Shown here one piece after another: positions 8,536 through 16,879 of a stretch of 64,000 nt of DNA. The notes beneath the pieces are model-generated. The model saw only the letters and a list, made by a program, of their open reading frames with translations, was not told the DNA's origin and searched no databases. The position numbers and the translations under genes were made by a program. Source of the stretch: an uncultured Lachnospiraceae bacterium (lineage in GTDB: Bacteria; Bacillota; Clostridia; Lachnospirales; Lachnospiraceae); NCBI GenBank assembly GCA_910580195.1, contig CAJTWA010000015.1:1-64000 (forward strand), written 5' to 3'. How positions within the stretch are numbered: the first letter of the stretch is position 1; each line of letters opens with the position of its first letter.

Positions 8536-10185
8536 TTATACATTCCCAAAAACCATAAACTCATATGGTTCCATTGTATATACTTCTCCCAGCGGCATTT
8601 CCCTTCCTTCATAATTCTCCAGCAAAATCCTGCAGCCATTCCGCTCTCCAGCTATTTGGATACGCTGCCGCTTCCCGTCAAAATTACAAAGCACAAACAT
8701 CTGCTGTTCTCCGAACATCCTCTGGTAAGCCAGCGCCCTGTCCGTCCCTGTTTCCAGAAAGGCAATTTCCCCTTTTGCAATTACCGGATATTTCTTTCTC
8801 ATGGCAATCAGCTTCTTGTAAAAAGAAAGAATGGAATCGTCATCGCCCTGCTGCGCTTCCACCGTGATCTCTTTTCGGAATGCCGCGGACATTGGCAGCC
8901 ACGGTTCTTTCTCTGAAAACCCGCCATATTTTTCCCCGCTCCACTGCATGGGCGTCCTGCTGTTGTCCCGGGACCTTGCCGCAAGCGTTTCAAGCGCCTC
9001 CGCTTTCGTCTTTCCCTCTTCCAGCAAAATCCGATAATAATTCAGGCTCTCCACATCCCGGTAATGTTCTATGGAAGGATAATGCGCGTTCAGCATCCCG
9101 ATCTCCTCCCCTTGATAGATGTACGGGGTGCCGCGCATCAGATGGATCATCCCCGCCAGCATTTTCGCCGACGCTTTCCAGTAAACACCTTCATTCCCCA
9201 TTCTGCTCACAATGCGGGGCTGGTCATGGTTGCACCAGAAAAGCGCGTTCCATCCGTTCCCTGCCTGCATTCCCATCTGCCATTCGGTAAAAAGCTCTTT
9301 TAGTTTCCGGTAGTCCACTGCCTGAAGCGCCCACTTGTCCCCATCCTTATAATCCACCTTTAGATGATGGAAATGAAAGCACATGGAAAGCTCTTTTTCC
9401 TCCGGTGCGGAATACCGGATGCAGTGCGCAAGCGATGTGGAGGACATCTCCCCTACAGTTACAAAATCCTCAATTCCCGCATCCCTTACCAGTTCTTTCA
9501 GATATTCGTGTATATGTGGGCCGTCGCTGTAAAACCGCCTTCCGTCCCCCTTAAAATCATCTTCCATCCGTTCCGGTTTGGAAACTAAATTGATTACATC
9601 AAACCGGAACGCCCGGATCCCTTTCTTTTTCCAAAACCGGAGGATTTCTTTCAGTTCTTCCCGTACTTTTGGATTATCCCAATTTAAGTCCGCCTGTGTC
9701 ACGTCATAGAGGCGCAGGTACCACTTTTCCAAAGCTGGTACATACTCCCATGCAGTGCCGCCAAACTTTGACTTCCAGTTTGTAGGCGCACGGCCGGGTG
9801 TTCCCTCCCTGAAAATATAATACTCCTGATACTCCTCGTCCCCCGCCAGCGCTTTCTGGAACCACTCATGCTCCGTGGAGGTATGGTTGAACACCATATC
9901 CAGCATGATTCCCATGCCCCGCTCTTCACTCTGCCGGATTAAGTTTTCCAAATCCTCCATCGTTCCAAACTGGGGGCTGATCTTACGGTAATCTGCTACG
10001 TCATATCCGTTATCCCTCTGGGGTGAGGGGAAAAACGGCGTCAGCCACAGATAATCCACACCTAACTCCTGCAGATAATCCAGTTTCTCGATCACACCGG
10101 GGATATCGCCAAAACCGTCACCGTTGGTATCACGGAACGATTTCGGATAAATCTGATAAACCACTTTGCTGCTAAAATCTGCCAT
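8536..10185 (-). CDS. treC: Trehalose-6-phosphate hydrolase (GH13)
   Basis: A 549-residue GH13 enzyme expected to split trehalose-6-phosphate, imported by the adjacent PTS, into glucose and glucose-6-phosphate. Catalytic residues are visible: nucleophile Asp196 in RFDVINL, acid/base Glu246 in VGEMSS, and Asp321 in NHDQPR, with the DMVFNHTS motif around 96-103. Length and motifs fit oligo-1,6-glucosidase/TreC proteins. It lies 12 bases downstream of treB and shares its promoter. The choice of trehalose over other alpha-glucosides rests on the TreR and TreB neighbours. Confidence 0.92.
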   Translation of the reverse strand: MADFSSKVVYQIYPKSFRDTNGDGFGDIPGVIEKLDYLQELGVDYLWLTPFFPSPQRDNGYDVADYRKISPQFGTMEDLENLIRQSEERGMGIMLDMVFNHTSTEHEWFQKALAGDEEYQEYYIFREGTPGRAPTNWKSKFGGTAWEYVPALEKWYLRLYDVTQADLNWDNPKVREELKEILRFWKKKGIRAFRFDVINLVSKPERMEDDFKGDGRRFYSDGPHIHEYLKELVRDAGIEDFVTVGEMSSTSLAHCIRYSAPEEKELSMCFHFHHLKVDYKDGDKWALQAVDYRKLKELFTEWQMGMQAGNGWNALFWCNHDQPRIVSRMGNEGVYWKASAKMLAGMIHLMRGTPYIYQGEEIGMLNAHYPSIEHYRDVESLNYYRILLEEGKTKAEALETLAARSRDNSRTPMQWSGEKYGGFSEKEPWLPMSAAFRKEITVEAQQGDDDSILSFYKKLIAMRKKYPVIAKGEIAFLETGTDRALAYQRMFGEQQMFVLCNFDGKRQRIQIAGERNGCRILLENYEGREMPLGEVYTMEPYEFMVFGNV

Positions 10186-10197
10186 TTTGTACCTCCT

Positions 10198-12180
10198 TTA
10201 TTTCCACTCCGCCACTACGGTTTCCTTCGCGCTGACGCACATTCCTGTATGGAACTGTATTTCCCGGGCATTTCCTTCATCTGTGACAATACATACTGTA
10301 ACGTCTGGATGGCCTGCTGCCTTGATTTTTGCCCTGTCAAACCGGATCAGAGGAGTCCCTGCACGGACTTTCTGGCCTTCCTGCACCAGATATTCAAACC
10401 CGTCCCCATCCATGCCTACGGTATCTATCCCGATATGTAACAGGACTTCCATGCCGTTTTCAAGTTTTAATCCGCAGGCATGCCGCGACTCCGGCATCAG
10501 CACGGCAACCTCTGCGTCCGCCGGCGCATAAAGCGTTTCATTTTCCGGAATGATTGCCATACCGCCGCCCATAACGCCCTCTGAAAATACGCCGTCCCCG
10601 ACTTCTTTTAGCGGAATCGCACTTCCGGATAAAAATGCTTTCAATTCTTCCGCCACATTGATACTTCCCTCCGTATTCTGCATCGCAGAAGCCATAACTC
10701 CCGCCACCGCGTTTGCACCTGCCCCGGCAGCAATTTCCGCCAGTTCAACGGTTCCGTTTCCCTTGCCCATCTGCAGGCGTTTTTTTCCGGCTGCCACGGT
10801 CAATACAAAGGGAACAGCAACTGCAATAGCCGCGCAGATTGCGAAGGAAACCATATACGGCGGCTGAATGGACAAAATACCCGGAATGCCGCCGACACCA
10901 ATTGCATTCGCAGTCGTTCCGGTCGCCACACAAATCACTGCTGCAATGCCGGAACCAACCATGCCGCAGATAAACGGAAAGCCTCTTTTTAAGTTGACAC
11001 CGAAAATTGCCGGCTCCGTGACGCCCAGATAGCAGGAAATACATGCCGGGATATTGACTTCCTGTGCTTCCTGGTCCTTCCTCTGCAGCCAAACCATACC
11101 AAGTACTGCAGAGCCCTGCGCGATATTCGACAATGCAATCATCGGCCACAGCATGGTCCCGCCGTAATCCGCAATCAGCTGTAAATCAATGGCATTTGAC
11201 ATATGGTGGAGCCCTGTTATCACAAGCGGCGCATAGACAATACCGAAAATTGCGCCAAACAAAATTTTAAACGGTCCTGTAATCCCGGCAAATACCATTG
11301 CGGATACCGCCGCGCCAATCTGCCAGCCGATGGGGCCAAGTACAAAGTGTGCAGCCATTACGGACAACAACAGGCTGCAGAACGGAACGACAATCATCGA
11401 GATGACCTGCGGTGTAATCTTTCGGAAAAATCTTTCCAGATACACCAGCATGAATGCAGCCATAATTGCCGGAAGGACCTGCCCCTGATAGCCAATCATA
11501 TTAATCTGGAAACTTCCGAAATCCCACTTCGGGATGTCCGCCGCCGCTGTCCCAGCAACCGCATACGCGTTTAACAGCTGTCCGGATACCAGCGTCAGCC
11601 CAAGGACGATGCCCAGCATCTGGTTTGTGCCCATCTTCTTTGTCACGGACCAGCAAATCCCAACCGGAAGCATATGGAAAACCGCCTCGCCAATCAGCCA
11701 TAAGAAGCTGTCAATGCCCGCCCAAAACTGGCTGATGCCACATAAGGTTTTCGTCCCATTTTCAAATAGGTAAAGGCTGTCGATACAGTTCCTAAAGCCC
11801 AAAATCAGGCCGCCCGTAATAATCGCCGGAATCAGCGGTGCAAAAATCTCCGCCAGCGCCGCAATTATGCGCTGTAATACAGTCTGGTTTTTCTTAGCCG
11901 CCTGTTTTACCGCGTCCTTTGACACGCCCTCAATGCCCGCTTCTTTTACAAAATCATTGTAAAAATCAGCTACCGTATTGCCGATAATCACCTGAAACTG
12001 TCCCGACTGCGTGAAACTTCCTTTTACCACCTTCATCGCCTCGATTGCAGCCACGTCCGCCTTTTTCGGTTCCACCAGGGCAAACCGCATCCGCGTCATG
12101 CAATGTGAAACTGCCGCAATGTTCTCCCTGCCGCCTACCAGGCGCAGCAACTGTTTTGCATCTTCTGCATATTTTCCCAT
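10198..12180 (-). CDS. treB: PTS trehalose transporter EIIBCA
   Basis: A 660-residue phosphotransferase permease in B-C-A order that takes up and phosphorylates trehalose. The EIIB phospho-cysteine is Cys27 (AAVSHCMTRMRF). The middle part is the multi-span EIIC domain, with GLHHMSNAIDLQLIADYG and PAIFGVNLKRGFPF. A C-terminal EIIA of the glucose type is fused, with the active-site region VLLHIGIDTVGMDG (His about 582). Having its own EIIA means no separate EIIA is needed. The gene has a strong promoter with operators in the divergent region and precedes treC by 12 bases. Confidence 0.93.
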   Translation of the reverse strand: MGKYAEDAKQLLRLVGGRENIAAVSHCMTRMRFALVEPKKADVAAIEAMKVVKGSFTQSGQFQVIIGNTVADFYNDFVKEAGIEGVSKDAVKQAAKKNQTVLQRIIAALAEIFAPLIPAIITGGLILGFRNCIDSLYLFENGTKTLCGISQFWAGIDSFLWLIGEAVFHMLPVGICWSVTKKMGTNQMLGIVLGLTLVSGQLLNAYAVAGTAAADIPKWDFGSFQINMIGYQGQVLPAIMAAFMLVYLERFFRKITPQVISMIVVPFCSLLLSVMAAHFVLGPIGWQIGAAVSAMVFAGITGPFKILFGAIFGIVYAPLVITGLHHMSNAIDLQLIADYGGTMLWPMIALSNIAQGSAVLGMVWLQRKDQEAQEVNIPACISCYLGVTEPAIFGVNLKRGFPFICGMVGSGIAAVICVATGTTANAIGVGGIPGILSIQPPYMVSFAICAAIAVAVPFVLTVAAGKKRLQMGKGNGTVELAEIAAGAGANAVAGVMASAMQNTEGSINVAEELKAFLSGSAIPLKEVGDGVFSEGVMGGGMAIIPENETLYAPADAEVAVLMPESRHACGLKLENGMEVLLHIGIDTVGMDGDGFEYLVQEGQKVRAGTPLIRFDRAKIKAAGHPDVTVCIVTDEGNAREIQFHTGMCVSAKETVVAEWK

Positions 12181-12204
12181 GCTTTTATTCCTCCATTCGT
12201 TTCA

Positions 12205-12287
12205 ACTTGTTTAAACATGTTATGATTCTTTTATACCATACTTGTTTAAACATGTCAAGCTCTTTTTTGAAATTTGTTTAGACAAGT
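12205..12287. promoter_or_regulatory. TreR operators and treB promoter
   Basis: Three related palindromes lie between treB and treR: ACTTGTTTAAACATGT at 12205-12220, the same 16 bases at 12240-12255, and TTTGTTTAGACAAGT at 12273-12287. The minus-strand treB promoter is -35 TTGACA (12253-12258), a 17-base spacer and -10 TATAAA (12230-12235). Operator 2 fills that spacer and operator 1 lies just downstream, so a bound TreR would block treB-treC transcription. Release by trehalose-6-phosphate is the known behaviour of the family. Confidence 0.85.
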
Positions 12288-12289
12288 AG

Positions 12290-12318
12290 TTGACTTTTTC
12301 TTTCGGTGTTTTTATAAT
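12290..12318 (+). promoter_or_regulatory. treR promoter (SigA type)
   Basis: TTGACT at 12290-12295 and TATAAT at 12313-12318 are separated by exactly 17 bases, close to the vegetative sigma factor consensus. The third palindrome ends three bases before the -35 box, so treR is likely autoregulated. Confidence 0.8.
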
Positions 12319-12362
12319 GTTTTCTATAGGGATTGTATAAAAATCGAAACAGAGGTGTTAAA

Positions 12363-13100
12363 ATGCCAAAATCGATATATGAAACCATCTACAAAGATTT
12401 AAAACAGAAGATTGAGAACGATGTATTCGCTTATCAGGAACTTTTGCCTTCGGAAAATACGCTAATCCAGACCTACCACTGCTCCCGCAATACCCTGCGC
12501 CGTGCCGTCAGCCGCCTGGTATCCGACGGCTATGTGCAGACCATGCAGGGAAAGGGCGTCCGGAATATCTATCAGCCCACGGCACAGACTGCTTTCACAA
12601 TCGGCGAAATTGAAAGTTTCCGGGAATCTGCCCTGCGAAACGGCCACAGCCCCCTCACAAAAATCCTCTTGTTCACTGAGTTTACCATTAATGAACAGCA
12701 GGCAGCATACACAGGCTTTCCTGCCGGAAAGGATATTTACTATATCCAGCGCCTCCACTATTTGGATAGCATGCCCCTGATATTAAACCACAATTATTTC
12801 TTAAAAGAGGCAGTTCCCGGCCTCACGGCAGAGATTGCAGAAAACTCGATTTATGATTATCTGGAACATACACTGCACATGACAATCGTGAACAGCAAAC
12901 GGATTATGACCGTGGAAAAGATGACACAGATTGATGAGAAATACCTGAAGCTCAATGCCGAAGATTACAACTGTATGGCAGTCGTGAGCAGCCAGACCTA
13001 CAACAGCGACGGCGTGATGTTCGAGTACACCCAGTCCCGCCACCGTCCAGATTATTTCCGCTTTTATGACAATGCGGTGAGAAAAACAAACACTCCCTAA
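12363..13100 (+). CDS. treR: Trehalose operon repressor TreR (GntR family)
   Basis: A GntR/HutC-type repressor of about 245 residues. An N-terminal winged helix (IYETIYKDLKQKIEN to the SENTLIQTYHCSRNTLRRAVSRLVSDGYV recognition region, in pieces) is followed by a UTRA effector domain (about residues 85-235) that in this family binds trehalose-6-phosphate. The ATG at 12363 follows AGAGGTG; the earlier in-frame ATG at 12333 has no ribosome site. It is divergent from treB-treC and the palindromes between them are its probable sites. Confidence 0.9.
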   Translation: MPKSIYETIYKDLKQKIENDVFAYQELLPSENTLIQTYHCSRNTLRRAVSRLVSDGYVQTMQGKGVRNIYQPTAQTAFTIGEIESFRESALRNGHSPLTKILLFTEFTINEQQAAYTGFPAGKDIYYIQRLHYLDSMPLILNHNYFLKEAVPGLTAEIAENSIYDYLEHTLHMTIVNSKRIMTVEKMTQIDEKYLKLNAEDYNCMAVVSSQTYNSDGVMFEYTQSRHRPDYFRFYDNAVRKTNTP

Positions 13101-13162
13101 GCCCGTCGTTTTGCAAAACTTAGCCACGGCCGCCGTAAGCTCCGCCACAACATCCCTTTCTT

Positions 13163-13721
13163 TTACAAACGGCTCCTCCCAAAATCTTGAATCGTAAGAA
13201 TTATCAGCAGTATATCCGCATAGAGCCGATGGGAAATGGACAATACAGTGCGGTTTTTTGAGGGTTTCTGGGAAACCGTTTCATCGAACAAGGTAATCTG
13301 TTCCGCCACACTGCCGGGAACCATACGGAAAGGCTGTTCTACATAGCCGAACGGTTTCCGTTTCTCAGAATCCGGTATCAAAGACGCTTCCTGTCCATGG
13401 ATCAACAACTGCCCATTTTGCGGACGATAAAGACCTAAAAGCAATTTGAATATGGTACTCTTTCCGGAACCGGTACGTCCTGCCAGCGTTACATATTCCC
13501 CCGTTTGGACAGTGTAAGCTGAAATCTTGTAAAACCGTCTGATTTTCCCCATAATGGAAATCCACATGTTTCATTTCCATGCAGGGGGCAGCCTTATCAA
13601 AATGCAGGGAACGGCCGGTATCCCATTTTTCCGGCCGGGACAGAAATTCATGGATTCGGCGGACGCCGGCAAAGGCAGACTGAACCGTCTGGTTTTCCAT
13701 TCCCCCACTCTGACTTAACAT
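13163..13721 (-). pseudogene. ABC exporter ATPase remnant (frameshifted, deleted)
   Basis: Two overlapping frames carry parts of one ABC-type ATPase. The first has the linker to a transmembrane half (AFAGVRRIHEFLSRPEKW) and HVDFHYGENQTVLQDFSLHCP. Then the frame shifts, and the second continues with EYVTLAGRTGSGKSTIFKLLLGLYRP (Walker A within) and FGYVEQPFRMVPGSVAEQITLFDE. The ABC signature and Walker B are deleted; the text jumps to the H-loop region RTVLSISHRL. The permease half is absent upstream. It cannot make a working ATPase. Confidence 0.85.
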
Positions 13722-13814
13722 AGAATGAGATTTTTTCAGGGTGTTCCACTGGTTTCATAGCCTGCCTCCCGATACGTTCTTTTCCGGCATTGCTTTATTC
13801 CTTCTTCCAAAAAA

Positions 13815-14735
13815 TCAAACGGCTGGATTCAGGTGGATTGTGATGTGCTTTACGTCTGAAAAATGTTCCTCCACATTATCATGGATATGTTCTGCGATTG
13901 CATGGGCATCCCTCAGTGATAAATTGCCATCCACCTGAATTTCCAGATCAATATAGGTTCTATTTCCGAACATTCTGGAATGAAGGGAATCAATACAGAT
14001 TACGTTTTCCTGTGCGGAAATGTAGTCTGCCAGGGCTTTATCATAGCTCTCCCCGCAGGAGGTATCCAGCATTTTGGAAATGGCGTCTTTCAGGATATCA
14101 TAGGAAACCTTTAAGATAAACAGGCAGATCACAACGCTTGCGGCGCTATCCAACACAGGGAATCCGAGCATGGCTCCTGCAATGCCAATCAGAGAGCCTA
14201 TGGAAGAAAACGCATCTGACCTGTGGTGCCAGGCGTCTGCCATAAATGCCGGGGAGTTTAGGATTTTGGCATAATGCCTGGTGTACCAGTACATTCCTTC
14301 TTTGGATAAAATGGAAACGATTGCTGCGGCCAATGCGATCACACCCGGAACGGCCAGAGCTTCGTAATTGCCCGCTATAATTTTTCCAATCCCCGCTTTG
14401 CCGATTCCAAATCCAGTTACTGCAAGGATCAGCCCAAGCAGCAATGATGCAACACATTCAAGCCGTTCATGGCCATAAGGATGCTTTTGATCGGCCTCTC
14501 TTTTGGAAAGACGTACGCCAAGGAACGCGATGAATGTAGCAAAGACATCAGAAAGAGAGTGTACCGCATCGGAAACCATTGCGCCGGAATTGCCTGCAAT
14601 ACCGGCAAACAGCTTAAAGGCGGAAAGTAAAATATTTCCGATAATTCCTACGAGGGATATACGCCGTATCATAGTGTTTTCACTAGCTTTCGTCGATGTG
14701 GTTTGTACTGTCAGTTTCTCTTTGTTCGTTGTCAT
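13815..14735 (-). CDS. czcD: Cation diffusion facilitator (Co/Ni efflux transporter)
   Basis: A 306-residue CDF transporter that exports divalent metals in exchange for protons. Motifs: MVSDAVHSLSD at 53-63, with metal-site Asp56, His59 and Asp63; KHPYGHERLE; and ADAWHHRSDAFSS for the second half of the site. A cytoplasmic C-terminal domain (ISAQENVICIDSLHSRMFGNRTYIDLEIQVDG in segments) ends in ITIHLNP. The NiCo riboswitch upstream argues for cobalt and nickel as physiological substrates rather than zinc. Confidence 0.92.
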   Translation of the reverse strand: MTTNKEKLTVQTTSTKASENTMIRRISLVGIIGNILLSAFKLFAGIAGNSGAMVSDAVHSLSDVFATFIAFLGVRLSKREADQKHPYGHERLECVASLLLGLILAVTGFGIGKAGIGKIIAGNYEALAVPGVIALAAAIVSILSKEGMYWYTRHYAKILNSPAFMADAWHHRSDAFSSIGSLIGIAGAMLGFPVLDSAASVVICLFILKVSYDILKDAISKMLDTSCGESYDKALADYISAQENVICIDSLHSRMFGNRTYIDLEIQVDGNLSLRDAHAIAEHIHDNVEEHFSDVKHITIHLNPAV

Positions 14736-14819
14736 AAAATAATCCTCCTGTTCTGTTTCAAGCAGTTATGATTACTCTTATTGGCACCGGCCCAAGATAA
14801 TGCGTTCCAAAAATGTATA

Positions 14820-14846
14820 CTTATTGGACTACTAATGTCCAATAAG
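14820..14846 (-). terminator. Riboswitch expression-platform terminator
   Basis: On the minus strand CTTATTGGAC-ATTAGTA-GTCCAATAAG is a perfect 10-bp hairpin followed by TATACATTTTT. It lies between the NiCo aptamer and the transporter gene, the position expected for a transcription terminator that metal binding would prevent. The T stretch is interrupted, so efficiency is uncertain. Confidence 0.75.
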
Positions 14847-14874
14847 GTATAAAAAAACACCTATGGAACATACA

Positions 14875-14958
14875 ACTGTCCCACAGATGTTAAAAAACAA
14901 TCTGTTGCCGCCATTTAGCAGCCCGGCTCTATGGCGCTAAGGCCATTGCCTGCTCAGT
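14875..14958 (-). ncRNA. NiCo riboswitch (cobalt/nickel sensing)
   Basis: Read on the minus strand the segment begins ACTGAGCAGGCAATGG, continues GAGCCGGGCTGCTAAATGGC and GGCAACAGATTG, and ends ACATCTGTGGGACAGT. These blocks match my memory of the NiCo (czcD motif) aptamer, including the AACAGAT/ATCTGT helix and the closing ACTG/CAGT. It sits in the leader of a CDF transporter gene, its usual partner. In the known class, Co2+ or Ni2+ turns expression on. A covariance-model scan was not possible here. Confidence 0.9.
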
Positions 14959-15232
14959 TTGTACTGTTGATCTGGCATTCGGTAAAGAATGTAATGCAGT
15001 GCAATGAGTATCTGATACACATTATATCAATAGGTACCCATTAAGTCAACCGCAAGCTGCCAATATCTCCACAATGCACATGAAAATGCTGCCGGCTTTT
15101 ATTTTGTCCATAACCATTACCTCCATTTTCTGCTATATTTTCAGATAAAATCTTCTATGGGAACAATTATTAAAGATACTAAGCAGATAAAACCAAAGAC
15201 ATCATAATATAGCACATATTATTACATAAGCA

Positions 15233-15278
15233 AAAACGGCTGCACCGTCCATATTTACGGGGGTTGCAGCCGTTTTTT
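15233..15278. terminator. Bidirectional hairpin terminator
   Basis: CGGCTGCA (15237-15244) pairs with TGCAGCCG (15265-15272), with T6 following on the plus strand and A5 before the hairpin, which gives a T run on the minus strand. It probably ends the spoIVB transcript on the minus strand. Part of the sequence recurs at the left edge of the window. Confidence 0.75.
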
Positions 15279-15500
15279 CACTTTTCAGCTGCCAAAGATG
15301 GGATGATAACTATTTTTACTGGGAAACACAACAAAGGATTTTATTCATACCGCCTGCGTATCTCCATCATCCTTACCTCCAACGTTTCCGGGCAGAATAA
15401 TCCATAGCTGCTGGATGAGGGCTTTCGCCACATAATAAAAGCAGAAGAAACGCTTTTGTCTGCCAGCAGCCAACGCATCCTTCTGCTTTCATTGCCTGGC
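15279..15500. other. No gene recognised where spo0A is usually found
   Basis: About 220 bp after the spoIVB stop. A minus-strand frame of 45 codons starting MRWLLADKSVSSAF exists, but it lacks a spaced ribosome site and resembles nothing I know. In most clostridia and bacilli spo0A follows spoIVB; it is not here, nor anywhere else in the window. Confidence 0.4.
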
Positions 15501-16781
15501 TCAATGCTGCAGCATATTTTCAATAAAAATCCCATACCCTTTCGATGCATCCTGCACAAACACATGGGTGACAGCACCGATGACTTTCCCATTCTGGAGG
15601 ATGGGGCTTCCGCTCATGCCTTGCACAATCCCTCCTGTCAGGCTTAAGAGCTCTGGGTCTGTCACTTGGAAGAGGATGCCCTTATTCTCACTGTTATAAT
15701 CCATGTCCGTAATCACAATGGAATACTCCCGGCGCTCCCCGGAAACCGTGGAAATAACCGTGGCCTCCCCTTCCTCAATATCCTGCTTCAGGCCCACAGG
15801 GAGATACGTTTCCTGCCCGATTTTCTGGGGCGTCTGCTCCAAATGCCCGTAAATGCCCACATTGGTGTTTTCCTCCACAGTCCCTAGGCGGTATTGGTCC
15901 AGATAAGTAATCACCCCTGCAATTTCCCCGGGACTGCCCTTTTCGCCCTTTGTAATCCCAGCTACTTCTGCTTCATAGAGGGTGCCTTCCCCCATGCTTA
16001 CTTTCATCCCTGTGTCCAAATCGCTGACGGGATGCCCCAGCGCCCCATAGGCTCCCTGCCCGTCGTAAAAGGTCATGGTCCCAACGCCTGCCAAATCATC
16101 CCGGACCCAGATGCCGAGCTTGTACTCATCTTCGGAAACCTGCACCGGCTGTACTTTTAAATGGATAAATTCGTCTTCCCGCAGGACGCCCAGCACGACG
16201 GCCTCCCCTTGGCACTGGTTGATTTTTTCAATCAGGTCTTCTTTCGTGGCTATCACTTGGTCGTTTACGGTTTTCACATAGTCGCCGCTTTTCACGAGGT
16301 TTTCCGCAGGCTCATAATTCATGCCGTCGCTGCCTGTCACCGTCCCCGTCCCAATAATCAGGATGCCGTCTGTTTTCACATAAATCCCCACTGGGATGCC
16401 GCAGGGCACCACCTTGGCCTCTTCCACCACCTCCAGGGCTACTTCCTTGATGGGGAACAGGCCGAACAGCCGGCAGACAATGGAATAGGTTCCCTGCTCC
16501 TTAGACTTGAGGGAAAAACTTTTCTGTAAGTCCAGCTTGATTTTATCCTGCTCCACGGCGGGGGATTGGTTCCCAAATACCTCCAGCCCTTCCTGTTCCA
16601 CTTCCCCGGTCACAGGCAGGTTGAAATCAAAATTTTCTTCCTTCCCCTGTTCTATCCAAATTTTATCGGGAATGGATTCTTCCATAAAAGAAAATGAAAA
16701 AAAGATTATTACGCAAAAGCCAATGGACAAGCTCCCACAGGCAATCCATTTCTGGAACTTCACCAGCCTTTTTTCTTTCAT
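15501..16781 (-). CDS. spoIVB: Sporulation signalling protease SpoIVB
   Basis: A serine peptidase of the SpoIVB (S55) family, made in the forespore and secreted into the intermembrane space, where in Bacillus it triggers pro-sigmaK processing. From the ATG at 16781 (GGAGGG site; the longer frame to 16841 lacks one) it has 426 residues: a membrane anchor near 10-30, a PDZ domain (VKSGDYVKTVNDQVIATKEDL region), and a C-terminal protease domain with ALGHPVSDLDTG (catalytic His) and QGMSGSPILQNGK (catalytic Ser). It follows recN by 98 bases. Confidence 0.95.
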   Translation of the reverse strand: MKEKRLVKFQKWIACGSLSIGFCVIIFFSFSFMEESIPDKIWIEQGKEENFDFNLPVTGEVEQEGLEVFGNQSPAVEQDKIKLDLQKSFSLKSKEQGTYSIVCRLFGLFPIKEVALEVVEEAKVVPCGIPVGIYVKTDGILIIGTGTVTGSDGMNYEPAENLVKSGDYVKTVNDQVIATKEDLIEKINQCQGEAVVLGVLREDEFIHLKVQPVQVSEDEYKLGIWVRDDLAGVGTMTFYDGQGAYGALGHPVSDLDTGMKVSMGEGTLYEAEVAGITKGEKGSPGEIAGVITYLDQYRLGTVEENTNVGIYGHLEQTPQKIGQETYLPVGLKQDIEEGEATVISTVSGERREYSIVITDMDYNSENKGILFQVTDPELLSLTGGIVQGMSGSPILQNGKVIGAVTHVFVQDASKGYGIFIENMLQH

Positions 16782-16879
16782 CCTTTCACAACCCTCCAAA
16801 TTGAAATCCTCTTTAGTATGTGAAACTTCCTGCGGTTTCAATCTGGGATTTTATGCTATTTTTTATCTTTTTTGATGGT

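Noticed and set aside
15341..15592. Minus-strand 83-codon frame near the spoIVB stop
   Set aside because: It overlaps the spoIVB 3' end in another frame, lacks a spaced ribosome site and shows no likeness to Spo0A.
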